Origin: Ecdyonurus torrentis
Taxonomy: Eukaryota > Arthropoda > Insecta > Ephemeroptera > Heptageniidae
DNA: 64,000 nucleotides
Reading direction: 5' to 3'
NCBI GenBank assembly: GCA_949318235.1
Contig: OX439131.1
Location: forward strand, 27,431,879 to 27,495,878
Shown: positions 41,866 to 52,756 of the stretch, piece after piece
How the letters are laid out: every line of letters begins with the position of its first letter
How positions within the stretch are numbered: the stretch's first letter is position 1
Notes under the pieces: model-generated
Told to the model about the DNA's origin: nothing
Seen by the model: only the letters and a program-made list of their open reading frames with translations
The model's database searches: none
Made by a program: the position numbers and the translations under genes

Positions 41866-43996
41866 TGCTATGTTGAAGGATAATCAATTAGGGGAACCTA
41901 AGCTTCTCCTTTGCACTTCACTGAAAACCTCCATTTTACTATGTCTTCTAGTATTTTACCTGATTACAAATGACCCAAGTCAAGACATAACTCCATGTAG
42001 TATTTTGCCACAAGAGTAGAGAGAGAGCCATGTACATTAAAATTTCTGCCAGTAAATGTGGAGAAGATATCCATTCAAACCAATCACCTTTGGGAATACT
42101 GTGTTTGGTGTTGACAACAGTGCCTGTAAAAAATACATAATTGTTTTAACATTGATAAACTTTTTTAAGATGTTTAGTAACATGTTAATGTTTAAGTAAT
42201 ACTTTATAAAACATATCATACCTTTATTATTTTTACGGAGGCCAGCTAGAATAACTGCTGAGCGAAACTGGTGAACAAAAGCCCACAAGAAAATACCAAC
42301 TGCTAGCACTGATGATATGGTCAATCTATCGTCAGCAATATAAGATTCACCACCTACAAAATGGAAAATTTAACATTTTTAATACATCTCAATATTAGAA
42401 CAGAGTAATTATACAATGTACTGTAAATAGCATTGTATAAAAATATATTACCAATATAATAAATAAGTTCCATATAAAATTGGTACAGTATTCTAAACAA
42501 TTCCAAGAAATGGAAAAAAAAAAATGGTATACCGAAGTTGTTGCAAGCAAAATGTGTAACTCGTTTTTTGTCACGCGAAGCAATATGTGTAAGTCGAGCG
42601 CCATCTCCATTATGTTCGGAAACGACTTACACATTTTGCTTAGCTTAAGGATTGTATATAGATGGCTTGTATCTCAAAATCTAAAAAGAAAACTTCCAAA
42701 CTTTATGATGGCATTTGAAAGTTAACAGTAACAGCTACCTATGATAACATTTTCAGAACCCGTGACCAACGGTGACCATCAGATAAGAGAGAAATTAATT
42801 ATTGAAATTAACATATGGGCTCTTATGAGACTAAAACTTAAAAAAATCATAATTCAAAATCTAGCATGGTGACCCACCAAATTTTTAAATTTTTTGAAGA
42901 TATCTAATCCTAATGTATCACTGTACAAAATTACAGATTTTTCTGTCTTTACAACTTTTTAGTCAAATCCCGCAGTAGCTGATTTCCCGCCTTAACCAAA
43001 AATATCGATATATACATTTCAATAGGCATTGAATTTTATAAATATACCACTCTAGTACACCACATACCAGCAAACAGTGGTGCTTCGGCAAGGATTGCTG
43101 TAGCAGCAGCAAAGTAATGTACGTAGCCTGCAATATAGTGAGTGAGGTTTATCTTAGCATTGGAGAATACACTCACAAAAAAGGTTTCATAAAAACGTCG
43201 CCAGCACTGAGCAGTCAGTAGCATTAATGCCACCAATACGTAGCCAGTTGAAGCTGCAAACCAAAAACAAATGCTGTAGACAAAGAAGAAATAACTATAG
43301 CTCTGAACTATATGGTGTTCAGACTGATAATTGCTTTGTGATTGTTCATCATCGTGATAGTTGCATTATTTACCTGCAGGCTTCCGATCCTTTGTTAGCA
43401 TGAAATTAAATAGTTGCTCAATCCAGGTTGGAATATCAGCTTTCCCACAGTAAACTGTAAATGCTAGTATTGTGATGTATGTTGTATAAATGACGGCAAA
43501 CACGTAAAAGTGCTTGAACCACCTGAAAATGAATCCATATTTCAAAATTTAGGTATTATTTCGATTTACATGACATCAATAAAAGTTGCCCAAAAATACA
43601 TTTTTATACAGTATACTATAATCGGCAGGCAACAGTTATCGGCAGATAGGGATGTTTATCAGGATTTTTTTTTCTTTTTTATATCAGCTTATTATATTTT
43701 CTTGTATCTCGTCGATTAATTGTGTGGAAAAAATCCCGATTGCCGATATGCAAAGCACAATTATGTACCACAACATACATACATACGTACCTTTTAGGTA
43801 GTTCGATAGGCCGAATACCTAAAAATGTATTTTTACTTGTTGGTCCTTTATAAGCAAACTTGCCATAACGAAATGTTTGAGAAATAAAAGTGGGTAATCG
43901 AGGTTCAATTAAAATTACAAGACTTCCCATTAGTACCGCACAAAAAGTCATGAAAGCCATGACTAGTTTTAAATATGGCCATTCAGGAATTTCCAT
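41460..43996 (-). CDS. SRD5A3: polyprenol reductase (steroid 5-alpha-reductase 3 type)
   Basis: Six exons on the - strand: 43791-43996, 43374-43522, 43068-43253, 42222-42353, 41960-42123 and 41460-41552, with GT-AG junctions in phases 2, 1, 1, 1 and 0, giving 309 aa (human SRD5A3 is 318). The enzyme is an ER multi-pass membrane protein that reduces the alpha-isoprene unit of polyprenols to make dolichol for N-glycosylation. Family features are FRYGKFAYKG, PKRWFKHFYV, RRFYETFFVSVFSNAKI, the NADPH-binding block HSIPKGDWFEWISSPHLLAE and the C-terminal YPKQRKALVPFIL. Hydrophobic helices are spread along the chain. Two ATGs are possible: 44009-44011 in weak context and 43994-43996 (GCCATGG, strong context); I chose the second, and the first would add five residues. 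The last intron holds a small palindrome (41630-41712). It appears intact. Confidence 0.93.
41630..41712. repeat. 83-bp hairpin in SRD5A3 intron
   Basis: AGGTAAAGACAGTGGTAAAA pairs with the inverted TTTTTACCACTGTCTCTACCT-type right arm. A small palindromic element or remnant. Confidence 0.6.
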
Positions 43997-44701
43997 GGCG
44001 AATTTTATCATATAATATTAAAAGATAATACGACCAGATTTGTTACAGACCCAAGGGTAAGGGTACGTCTTTTTGTTTAAAAATAATATTCATGTGCATA
44101 CAAATTTTTGCAACACGTACTTCAGTGCTTTTTCTACGACACACTTGTACATATAAAACGGTGTCAGGCACTCTTCCTTCTTTTAACTGAGTAAAAACTC
44201 ACTACATATACTCAATATGAAGTATGAATGAAGAATACTAAATAAATAACAAAGTAAAAACACGAAGCAAAACCCAGGCAAAACCTCCCACTTTTTCGCT
44301 GCTTTCTAAACATTTTCAAAAACACAGCTGTAGCCAATCAAGGCCTCCTCCTTGAGCCAATCAACTAGTAGTTGCGTGACCTGAAAAGAAGCGCGGGAAT
44401 ATTTTTAAGTGTTTACTTTTTGATGACACACACTGACACTTAAGATAAATTATTAAAACTAATAAAATGATTGCAATGTACTGTGTGTACCGCCAATTAG
44501 CGGGTGTAAACGTGTATTTGATTGAAAATAAGATGAATACATCAGCCAGTTATTATAATTGAGTGCTGCCATATTAATTGCATCAAATTATATCGAGGAC
44601 CATATTAATTATTTGTCTACTAAAATTGTAATAATGTCACCTTTATATTATTTCATTATTAAATTTTTTGTTAATATTATGAACTTTTGCGATGGCATTA
44701 A
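43997..44701. other. SRD5A3 upstream region
   Basis: It contains the presumed promoter and 5' untranslated region of SRD5A3 on the - strand. GCGCGGGAA near 44391 resembles an E2F site. Nothing else recognised. Confidence 0.4.
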
Positions 44702-45016
44702 AGCTTGTTCTGTAAAGTAAAGTGAATCTCAACAACAGTGATTGGCTGACCAACAAAATACGACACATTCATTGGTTGATCTTGTTTTTTGAGCTAACAA
44801 AATTGACAAAAATTGAGTCACATGAAGAGCATAGAACTTTTTTGTGTGGATTTTCTTTCATTCTTATCAAGTTCAAAGTTCTAAACGAAGAAATAACAAT
44901 GATCGACCATATGTATAAACGTAGTAAACAGGTAACGAAGTCATAATCAGCTGTTATAACAAAGGAACATATCGACACAAAAGTTGCGCCGGAAGTCTGA
45001 CTTTGCAGAACGAGCT
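44702..45016 (+). mobile_element. short nonautonomous element, family C, full-length copy
   Basis: It runs from AGCTTGTTCTGTAAAG to CTTTGCAGAACGAGCT (inverted ends) and is nearly identical to the copy at 20814-21153 outside the ATT expansion. A shared CAACAAAATACGACACATTC block marks the family. No coding frame of note. Confidence 0.75.
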
Positions 45017-45437
45017 AGTAATCTATGTTCCAAAATTTTCAAGGTTATTAAAAGCATTTTCCAACACGATAGGATGATAACTTACAAGATGTGTGTGGCT
45101 GTTGTGTCGTTCATCTGGTTTAAAATGGAGTTAGTTAAATGAAGACTTCAGATAATTCACTCAGGAAGTCATATCTATTAATTGGCTTATACTTTTTTAC
45201 ATTTATATTGAAAAAATAAAATAGAAATATAGTAGAGAAATTAGCAAGAATAAAGACACTACAGCAGATCTGCGCAGAACACATGGTAAGTGCAAACGTT
45301 GTATTTTTATTTGCAAATCGTATGTATCCATTGCATAAGATTGGATGATACAATTACAGGATCATAAAAAATGAGGTTACAGTTTTTTGTTTATAAAATA
45401 GAGAACATTGTTAAAAAAATCTTGGATGTGAACAGGG

Positions 45438-45666
45438 CAGGGCCGGGCTGGCCCGATTATGTTTTGTAGATCTGAACCTTGGCAGATGCATTGTATGTGT
45501 ATACTGATTGTAGGAGAGAGAAATGAAATAAAAAATTTTGAATTTTGAATTTTTGAATTTTAAGACTTACCGGGCGATCGCCCGGTGGGCCCCTGCTAAT
45601 CACGTGTTTACCGGGCCCCTTGGGGCTCGAGATATAAAAATATTTAGTATAAAAACTATGAGGAAG

Positions 45667-45700
<34 letters not shown>

Positions 45701-46417
45701 AAGAACACAACACAGATTAGTAGTTTGCAAATTTCAATCAAATGCTCGATCTCATGGCTTTTACCCTAGAATTTTTGGTAGATTAGACTGGTGCATATCA
45801 TTAATCAGCATTAATTGAATTCAAGCAATATTTTCATATTTTAATAGAAATGATTTAGTTCAAAAATTTAAACAAATTACAATGTATACTATGAAACGTA
45901 TAAAAAATGAAAAACAATTATTTTTTAACTAGAGGGGCCCGCTATATTTTGGCCTATCCTATAGAGTCAAAAAAAATCAAAACGGGGTAGGGTAGGAAAA
46001 AAGAAAGAAAGGGGTAGGGTAGGGAAGAAATGAGAATAAAAAAAATAAAAAAGATGAAACAAATTTGTGATCTAATTAATTAATAAATAAAGGTTACTTT
46101 AATTATATTAAAGTTATGCCCGATTAAAACAAACTACTATAGATAGCTCAACGTAGTTGCAATTTTTTATTGAGGGGAAAAAAAAACGCTTTTCCTAAAG
46201 TTTCAAATTATTACAACACCTTTTACAACACAAAATTCAAGCTTTAAATTGTGTTATATTTTCTCTTTCATTTTCAAAATTTCTCAAGCGGTCAGGGGGG
46301 CGAAGCCCCCCTGGACCCCCCGTAAAGGAGGGCTAGCGCCCCCCTTAATCCCCCCTTGTATGCGGGCCCTTTCTCTCGGAATCCCCCGCCGGGCCTTTAC
46401 GTCCCAGGCCGGGTCTG
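45438..46417. mobile_element. GC-rich hAT-like remnant(s)
   Basis: The left end CAGGGCCGGGCTGGCCC and the right end (complement CAGACCCGGCCTGG) are hAT-like. Interior blocks CCGGGCGATCGCCCGG and GGGGGGCGAAGCCCCCC resemble those of the element at 17343-18147. The 8 bp outside each end do not match, so this may be two overlapping fragments rather than one element. A 32-bp A-tract lies at 45667-45698. Confidence 0.45.
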
Positions 46418-46990
46418 GAGTACAGTATATAATTTTATACTTTTTGCGAGTAATAATAATAAAATAATACTCCAAAATATCTATGCGATGATAATCCATA
46501 ATACAAAGTTGCAACAGACTTGGTAAATATTCGCAATTAAAATTATATACAATTAATAAAGTTAAATACTGGAACATTCAATTGATTATATTTTTTTCTG
46601 GCATATGAAAAACTATATAAAAAAAGAACTTCAAGGCAAGTCCACACGATGAAATATAATTGCATTTCTTTTTTCATTAAAAAATCAATATCAAGATTTC
46701 AAATTTGTTGCATAATGATAATGATCAAATCAATCGAGTTTATTGCTGACCCTTTTTTTGTTTTGTTATATAACCTCTGCACGATGCGAAAAAATACAAA
46801 AAACAAAAAACAAAACAAAAGTTAAATTTTATTTTAAGATTCTCTTCAAAAGAGCAAATTAAATTTCAAGTTTTTATTATATAATTTATTACAACCTTCA
46901 AAATATAGTTAACAAAAATTAATAAAATAACTATGATAATGTATGAAAATACAATCAAAATAATATAAAACAATATTTAAATGTATACAT

Positions 46991-47021
<31 letters not shown>

Positions 47022-47026
47022 ATATA

Positions 47027-48422
47027 TCAAGTGTTTCGCGGCATTTCGAAGTTACTGCACATTCCGTACGCCCCGCGAGTGAAGCAAGTGGACTTTCCAG
47101 AAATCTCGCGAGTGGAGTATCTACACTTTCCGCCACCGCGGCCCGTGAAGTTACTACACTTTACATATTACTATCTCGTGGAGGTTCTACACTTTCCACA
47201 ATTTTCAATATATTTTATTGACTTAAAAAAATGCTAACTATAAATGAAATTTTATGTGGGTTTAATTTTATACCATAAATATATATTTATTATGAAATGA
47301 TAATTTACTAATAATATAAGAACTGCACAAAATATTTATCATACAAGAAATAATATTAAAAAAAAAAGTACTTTTTTTACGATTAATTCCAAACTGTATA
47401 CCTTTATACTAATATGCATGAAACATATGAATATATATACGCATGAAACATAATATATTATAACTCATATCAAAGTTCAATTGATACAGTCACCGATTCC
47501 TGTTTGATTGTTATCACACACATTCTTTTGAAGAAGGCGGTGACCTGCAACCCTAGTTTCATGTGAGTGAAGTGTGTGCATGTGTCTCTAAAGTTCTTAT
47601 ATTTTATATTTGGAATAATTAAATTATAGTAATTTATAATAATATCGTAAAATATATATTTCAATAATTATATAGATTTATAATCATAATTTAACATTAT
47701 TTTGATATGTTATTTAAAAGAAAGCAATTGATTATATAGCGTATTTGTGTGCTGTGCATTACGTTTTTGGTGCAGATAATCAATGATTTTATTATTATAA
47801 AAAAATTACGATATTTAAAAATATTTAGGGCCTAATGATGGTTTCCTACATAAGACTCTACTATGCATAAAACAAAGTATCAAGGTAATTATTTCTTATA
47901 TTATATAAATATTCGTAATAACAATAGGATATATTCGTAATAACTAGGATATTAGGGTTCATCAGAACAACTAAATTTAACGTTATTATTCAATTTATTT
48001 TAAATGAAAAAACTTCTAAATGTTAGTAATTTGAATGTATAAAAAAAGTTTAAAAACAATAAAAATATTTCGTGTCAGTCTTAAAAATTTAAAACATAAT
48101 TACAAAATCTCAAAAAAGTAAATAAATTTATATTTAGATTTGAATTTTAAATATATATTTTATTTTAGTCAATGCGGGCCCAGAGAAACACAATTAAAAT
48201 ACCATCACTAACTTTATGTAAAAATAAAAATTCTTTGCAGATACTTCATATTTTTAAATGTAGAACCTCCACGAGATAGTAATATGTAAAGTGTAGTAAC
48301 TTCACGGGCCGCGGTGGCGGAAAGTGTAGATACTCCACTCGCGAGATTTCTGGAAAGTACACTTGCTTCACTCGCGGGGCATACGGAATGTGCAGTAACT
48401 CCGAAATGCCGCGGGAGCATCG

Positions 48423-48424
<2 letters not shown>
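47027..48424. mobile_element. 1.4 kb element with ~165 bp terminal inverted repeats
   Basis: The left arm (47027 to about 47200) contains GCGGCATTTCGAAGTTACTG, CGCGAGTGGAGTATCTACAC and CTCGTGGAGGTTCTACA. The right arm (about 48258-48424) is its inverted copy. Each arm has repeated TACACTTT/AGTGTAG motifs spaced by GC-rich blocks. The centre is AT-rich and non-coding. Both ends abut AT microsatellites, which obscures the target site. The terminus resembles the MITE at 21991-22205. Confidence 0.75.

Positions 48425-48426
<2 letters not shown>

Positions 48427-48462
<36 letters not shown>
48427..48462. repeat. (AT)n microsatellite
   Basis: An AT array immediately outside the right end of the 47027-48424 element. 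Confidence 0.9.
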
Positions 48463-48464
<2 letters not shown>

Positions 48465-48562
48465 TTCACTGTACAAGACGTTATATAGTGAGATAAATAT
48501 AAATTTTATGCTACCCATAGAGCACTTGGATAGTTATATTATATTGATATCACAGAAAGCTA

Positions 48563-49636
48563 TCACGCTGTTTTTGCTTTTCCTTGAAACGACATCATGG
48601 ACTGGGGTCCTTGCATCACGTTGTACATTAGCGCCCAACACATTTTTGAAGGAAGGACACTGAAAATTTTAGATAAAGAGTATTATTATTTTAGTAAATA
48701 AATGAGAGGCTATTTTTTCTTAAAACTGACCGATATGGGATAATATTTATTATAAGGAGGTATAGGTTTTGGTTTTTATCGTAGAGCAGCACGACATTTA
48801 AAGTGTTCAAAACATCAAGGGGCAGTTTTTTTTTTTGTTTTTTTGTTTTTTATTTTGCTTTGACTAAACCTTCTAAATATCAATTCTATTTATTTGAATA
48901 CGTGTTTTTTCTATGGCATGCTAATTAATAGAATAAAAGTTATAATTTAACAGTGTCTGTACTTTTCCTAGTTTATTGAACTAAAATTATTTAATTCTTA
49001 TATTTCACGATTTATACGGTTATTATCAATTTGTACAAATTGCGACTTACTATTTCAAAGAGAAAAACCAACGTAGAGAGTTAGGTAAAATAACGAAGTT
49101 TTCTCGTTTTAATATGGCTAATACAATTTGCTCTGCCACCCAATCTGGCTCCAGCATGGGCTTGTACCTGAAAACAAATTATTGACATTATTAATATAAC
49201 CTCAATTAAAAGAAAATATAACTGATTTATTATGATGAAATGATGATACATTTTTTTTTCACTGGGGCTATATAAATACTAAATTACACATTTTGTTTAC
49301 TCTTATAATACACGAAACAATACCAATACATAACAAATCACAACATCATGGTTGTGAAACAATGATTGTAACCAAGGTATGTGGTTGTAACTTAGCAAAA
49401 AAAAACAAAAAAACATACCGAGTATTGAGTATTGTATTTCTCTTATTTATAATAACTTAAAAAGTCAGTTCGAAAACTCTGATTATTTTTGTTTTACAGA
49501 ATAATAGACCCGATTATCTAGCAGCAAAAATTGCAGTACAGTATATTCTGTACAATACTGCTAAAAGCTTAAAATTATATTATTAATAATATTAATATAT
49601 TAATATATAATATATAAATAATATAATTAATATTAA

Positions 49637-49699
<63 letters not shown>

Positions 49700-50028
49700 T
49701 TTAACCTAAATAGCTTACCTTAAAATTAACTTAAAATTTAACCTAAAATAATGACAATATAAAAATAAATATAATGATGAATTTAAATATTTGCAATTTG
49801 TAATATTATAGTATTAAGTTTTCATATTTTTACACCAATCAAAATTTTATGAGATATGTTTTTATTACGTGTTCGTGTCTAAGGAGTAGAAAAAATCATA
49901 ACATAATATAATACAAATAAAATGGTGAGCATAAACCACCCCACGCCTGATTTTGCCCAATAAGTCACTATAATTATTAGTAAAATAAAATAGTATATAT
50001 ACATGAAAACTTTGTGTGTGTATATATG

Positions 50029-50092
<64 letters not shown>

Positions 50093-50485
50093 CACACACA
50101 CAAAGTTTTCATGTACTATTTTATGTTACTAATAATTATAGTGACTTATTGGGCAAAATCAGGCGTGGGGTGGTTTATGCTCACCATTTTATTTGTATTA
50201 TATTATGTTATGATTTTTTCTACTCCTTAGACACGAACACGTAATAAAAACATATCTCATAAAATTTTGATTGTTGTAAAAATATGAAAACTAATACTAT
50301 AATATTACAAATTGCAAATATTTAAATTCATCATTATATTTCTTTTTATATTGTCATTATTTTAGGTTAAATTTTAAGTGAAATTTTAGCACAAAAACTC
50401 ACCTAGGCTTTACTCCTCTGAACATAGGTGTGTTGATGTAGTAAGGACAGATGAGAGTCGTGTCTACGCCCACCTTGTTCTCCAC
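48563..50485 (-). CDS. short-chain dehydrogenase/reductase, SDR16C/RDH10-type, C-terminal exons
   Basis: Three exons on the - strand join in frame: 50403-50485, 49051-49167 and 48563-48659 (phases 2 and 2), giving the last ~98 residues. The first contains VGVDTTLICPYYINTPMF, the segment after the YxxxK catalytic motif in SDR16C/RDH10/17-beta-HSD11 relatives (TT-x-CP-x-x-I-x-T-x-MF). The second has PMLEPDWVAEQIVLAILK, matching the family's LEP-x-x-VA-x-x-IV-x-AI block. The last ends LPSKMCWALMYNVMQGPQSM and a short polar tail. Members are membrane-associated NAD(P)-dependent oxidoreductases of retinol, steroids or lipid alcohols; the substrate cannot be told here. The cofactor-binding and catalytic exons are not between 50486 and 50820, so they lie beyond the retroelement that begins at 50821, or are lost. 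Confidence 0.85.
49643..49691. repeat. (AT)n microsatellite
   Basis: About 49 bp of AT in the SDR intron. Confidence 0.9.
49729..50379. repeat. 651-bp near-perfect palindrome
   Basis: The left arm from ACTTAAAATTTAACCTAAAA and the right arm ending TTTTAGGTTAAATTTTAAGT pair over about 280 bp each, centred near 50054. The loop is TA/GTA-rich. By eye the arms differ at only a few places. It lies in the SDR gene's intron and ends about 25 bp beyond the 50403 donor. It is probably a foldback transposon, but no target duplication is clear. Confidence 0.8.
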
Positions 50486-50820
50486 CTGCAGAGAACCAAA
50501 ATTGTAAACGTCTTTCTCATTTTCTGTTGTTGTGATTTATTGCAGTTGGTAAACCACAATTGCAAAAAAAAATTTTTATCGTGAAGTAAAAGTATATTTT
50601 ATAAATATAAAACTGATGTATTTTATATTAAATAGATGGCAAAGATAATTATATAAAATTGTAACATTAATTTTCTATGATTTTAATAAAATAATATATT
50701 CGTAAAAAAAGAGAATATATTTCTATGGTATTTTATACTTACTGTTATATTTCTATTTTAGTATTACTTTATGTTTCATTGTACTGCCCAGAGAAGAGCT
50801 AGAGAGTTATTTTAATGAAT

Positions 50821-51112
50821 TGTTATGCCCGGTAGCTATTCCGGTAAGCCCTCAGCTATTCCGGTAGTTTATTCAGGGTCAAGGTGCGTGTGTCATTTTG
50901 GCACCTTTCTATCAAGTATAAGAATATGTGCAGTGAGTAATGCACTATCATTATTAGCTGAACCGTGGCCGCCCTCACTCTCTCTCTCACTCCGGGTCGT
51001 CAAGCCGTTGTATTTGTATTATTTTACGTCAACAATAAACACGATTTTGAATAATAACGAACCCAAATGTTTGTTTCCTTAAATCTTTACAACAATTAAA
51101 ATTAAGGTTTCA
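50821..51112 (+). repeat. 5' LTR (limits approximate)
   Basis: It begins TGTTATGCCCGG and is taken to end in CA just before the primer site, about 292 bp. Two copies of AGCTATTCCGGTA lie near the start and an AATAAA at 51034-51039. The limits rest on TG...CA and the primer site only. Confidence 0.65.
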
Positions 51113-51113
51113 A

Positions 51114-51125
51114 TGGTGTCAGAAG
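51114..51125 (+). promoter_or_regulatory. primer binding site, tRNA-Leu type
   Basis: TGGTGTCAGAAG is complementary to the 3' end of a common animal tRNA-Leu including CCA (from memory of tRNA sequences). The match is 12 nt before diverging. It lies 1 nt beyond the inferred LTR end. Confidence 0.7.
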
Positions 51126-51523
51126 ACTGGGTATTAAGTATATCTTCGTGTTTTTTAATATCGTCGAGAATTTTTACGTGAATAATACGAGAATAATATT
51201 ACGTGTGAAAACTTCAAGAACTTCAATTTTTCTTGTATGCTGTATTGCTGCCTGACTGCGGCGTGTGTACTTGACGTGATTGCCTGACGTGTTGCTGCCC
51301 TACCTAACAAGCTGACGTGGGTCCGATTTCCATTTGTGGACAAATAAGGGTGAGTTCAATGCTTGCAATATTTTTATTTGATTAAAAAAAAAAAAAAAAT
51401 TACTGTAAACTAACAATTTCAATTTATTGAGATATTTCATTACATATTTAAGATTAAATATACATATTGATATTTAAAAAAAAAAAAAAAAAAAAAAAAT
51501 AATAATAATAATAATAAATAAAA

Positions 51524-52756
51524 ATGTCAACATTTCATATTGCTGGTGTTGATTATTCATTAGAAGATGCTATATCTTTATTATGTAATGAAGTATGTCA
51601 ATTACAAGTCTCTAAACTTGAACTACAACGTCAAATTGCTAATGCTGACACACGCGTAAATGACATGCAGTCAATGTTAAAACCGCAACTACAACTTATA
51701 AGCTTAGTTCCTTCATTTAAAGGTACTTCTAGTGAGAATATTGCATTGTTTTTTACTAAATTTGAGCAACTCGCGGATCTCGCTCAACTTAAAGGTCAAA
51801 ATAAATTGAAAGCAGTACGTTCTCGCTTAGAACAAAAAGCATTAGAGTTCAGTATTGACAATCCTGAATGTCAAGAAGCTGTGTCATATAATGAGTTCAA
51901 AGAGGCCATGTTAAATAGATATAAATCTAAAGATACCGCTCGTTATAATCGCGCTCTCTTGCGTACTCTTACTCAAAAAGAGGATGAAACTATAGACGAT
52001 TTTGCGTCTCGTATTGAGTCAATTAATGGTAAAACTTACGAATTAAAAGGTAATGACGCAGCGAATATTGCTATTAAAAATGAAGCAGAACAGCGAGCAC
52101 TTGATACATTTTTAGATGGATTGAGAGAGGATATTGCTGACAAAGTTAGAGTTACACTTCCGTCATATTTTTCTGAGGCTGTTACAAATGCTAATAATTT
52201 ATATCAAGCATTAGTTCGTTCTAAACAACTTCGTGACGTCACACCTACTCCTGCAAAGGAGGAAGTACTTACAGAGGGAAATATATTTGTCACTACTGCA
52301 ACGCACTGCACTCGTTGCAATCGTAATAATCACACAGTAAATCAATGTTATGCACGTACACCTGCCCGTTCTCAAAATAGACGTCCATTTAATTTTCGTG
52401 CTAATTACCATAATTACCAACCATCTTACCAACAACAATATCAACCTTGGTTCCCACCAAATCCTTCACAAAATTACCGTCCTAGACCTTATCCACAACA
52501 ATATAATTCTCAATTTGGGCAACAAAATAGGGGTGGTTATCAAAATAATAATAATAATCAATATATGCAAGAAAATAGGGGTGGTAATAATAACAATTAT
52601 CGTCAAAATGCACGTAGAAATTGGTATTATCGTGGCAGACGAGGTTATAATAATCGTGGAAATTTTAATCACGGCCAATCACAAAATCAACAACAACCTG
52701 ATCCTAACCCACTACCTTCCCCAACCCATCCCCCACCCCAACCTCAGGAAAACTAG
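51524..52756 (+). CDS. gag: Gag polyprotein of the errantivirus-like element
   Basis: 410 aa. The middle part (about 60-240) has the retrotransposon-Gag capsid look (LAQLKGQNKLKAVRSRLE, YNEFKEAMLNRYK, LRTLTQKEDETIDDFASRIE). A CCHC zinc knuckle CTRCNRNNHTVNQC lies near 263-276, unusual since several classical errantiviruses lack one. The C-terminus is Asn/Gln/Arg-rich and then Pro-rich. The start ATG follows an A-tract and AAT repeat. It ends in TAG directly after a candidate slippery heptamer. Confidence 0.9.
   Translation: MSTFHIAGVDYSLEDAISLLCNEVCQLQVSKLELQRQIANADTRVNDMQSMLKPQLQLISLVPSFKGTSSENIALFFTKFEQLADLAQLKGQNKLKAVRSRLEQKALEFSIDNPECQEAVSYNEFKEAMLNRYKSKDTARYNRALLRTLTQKEDETIDDFASRIESINGKTYELKGNDAANIAIKNEAEQRALDTFLDGLREDIADKVRVTLPSYFSEAVTNANNLYQALVRSKQLRDVTPTPAKEEVLTEGNIFVTTATHCTRCNRNNHTVNQCYARTPARSQNRRPFNFRANYHNYQPSYQQQYQPWFPPNPSQNYRPRPYPQQYNSQFGQQNRGGYQNNNNNQYMQENRGGNNNNYRQNARRNWYYRGRRGYNNRGNFNHGQSQNQQQPDPNPLPSPTHPPPQPQEN

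Noticed and set aside
45438..46417. A single complete hAT element
   Set aside because: The 8 bp outside the two ends (GAACAGGG and GAGTACAG) do not match, so I list it only as remnant(s).
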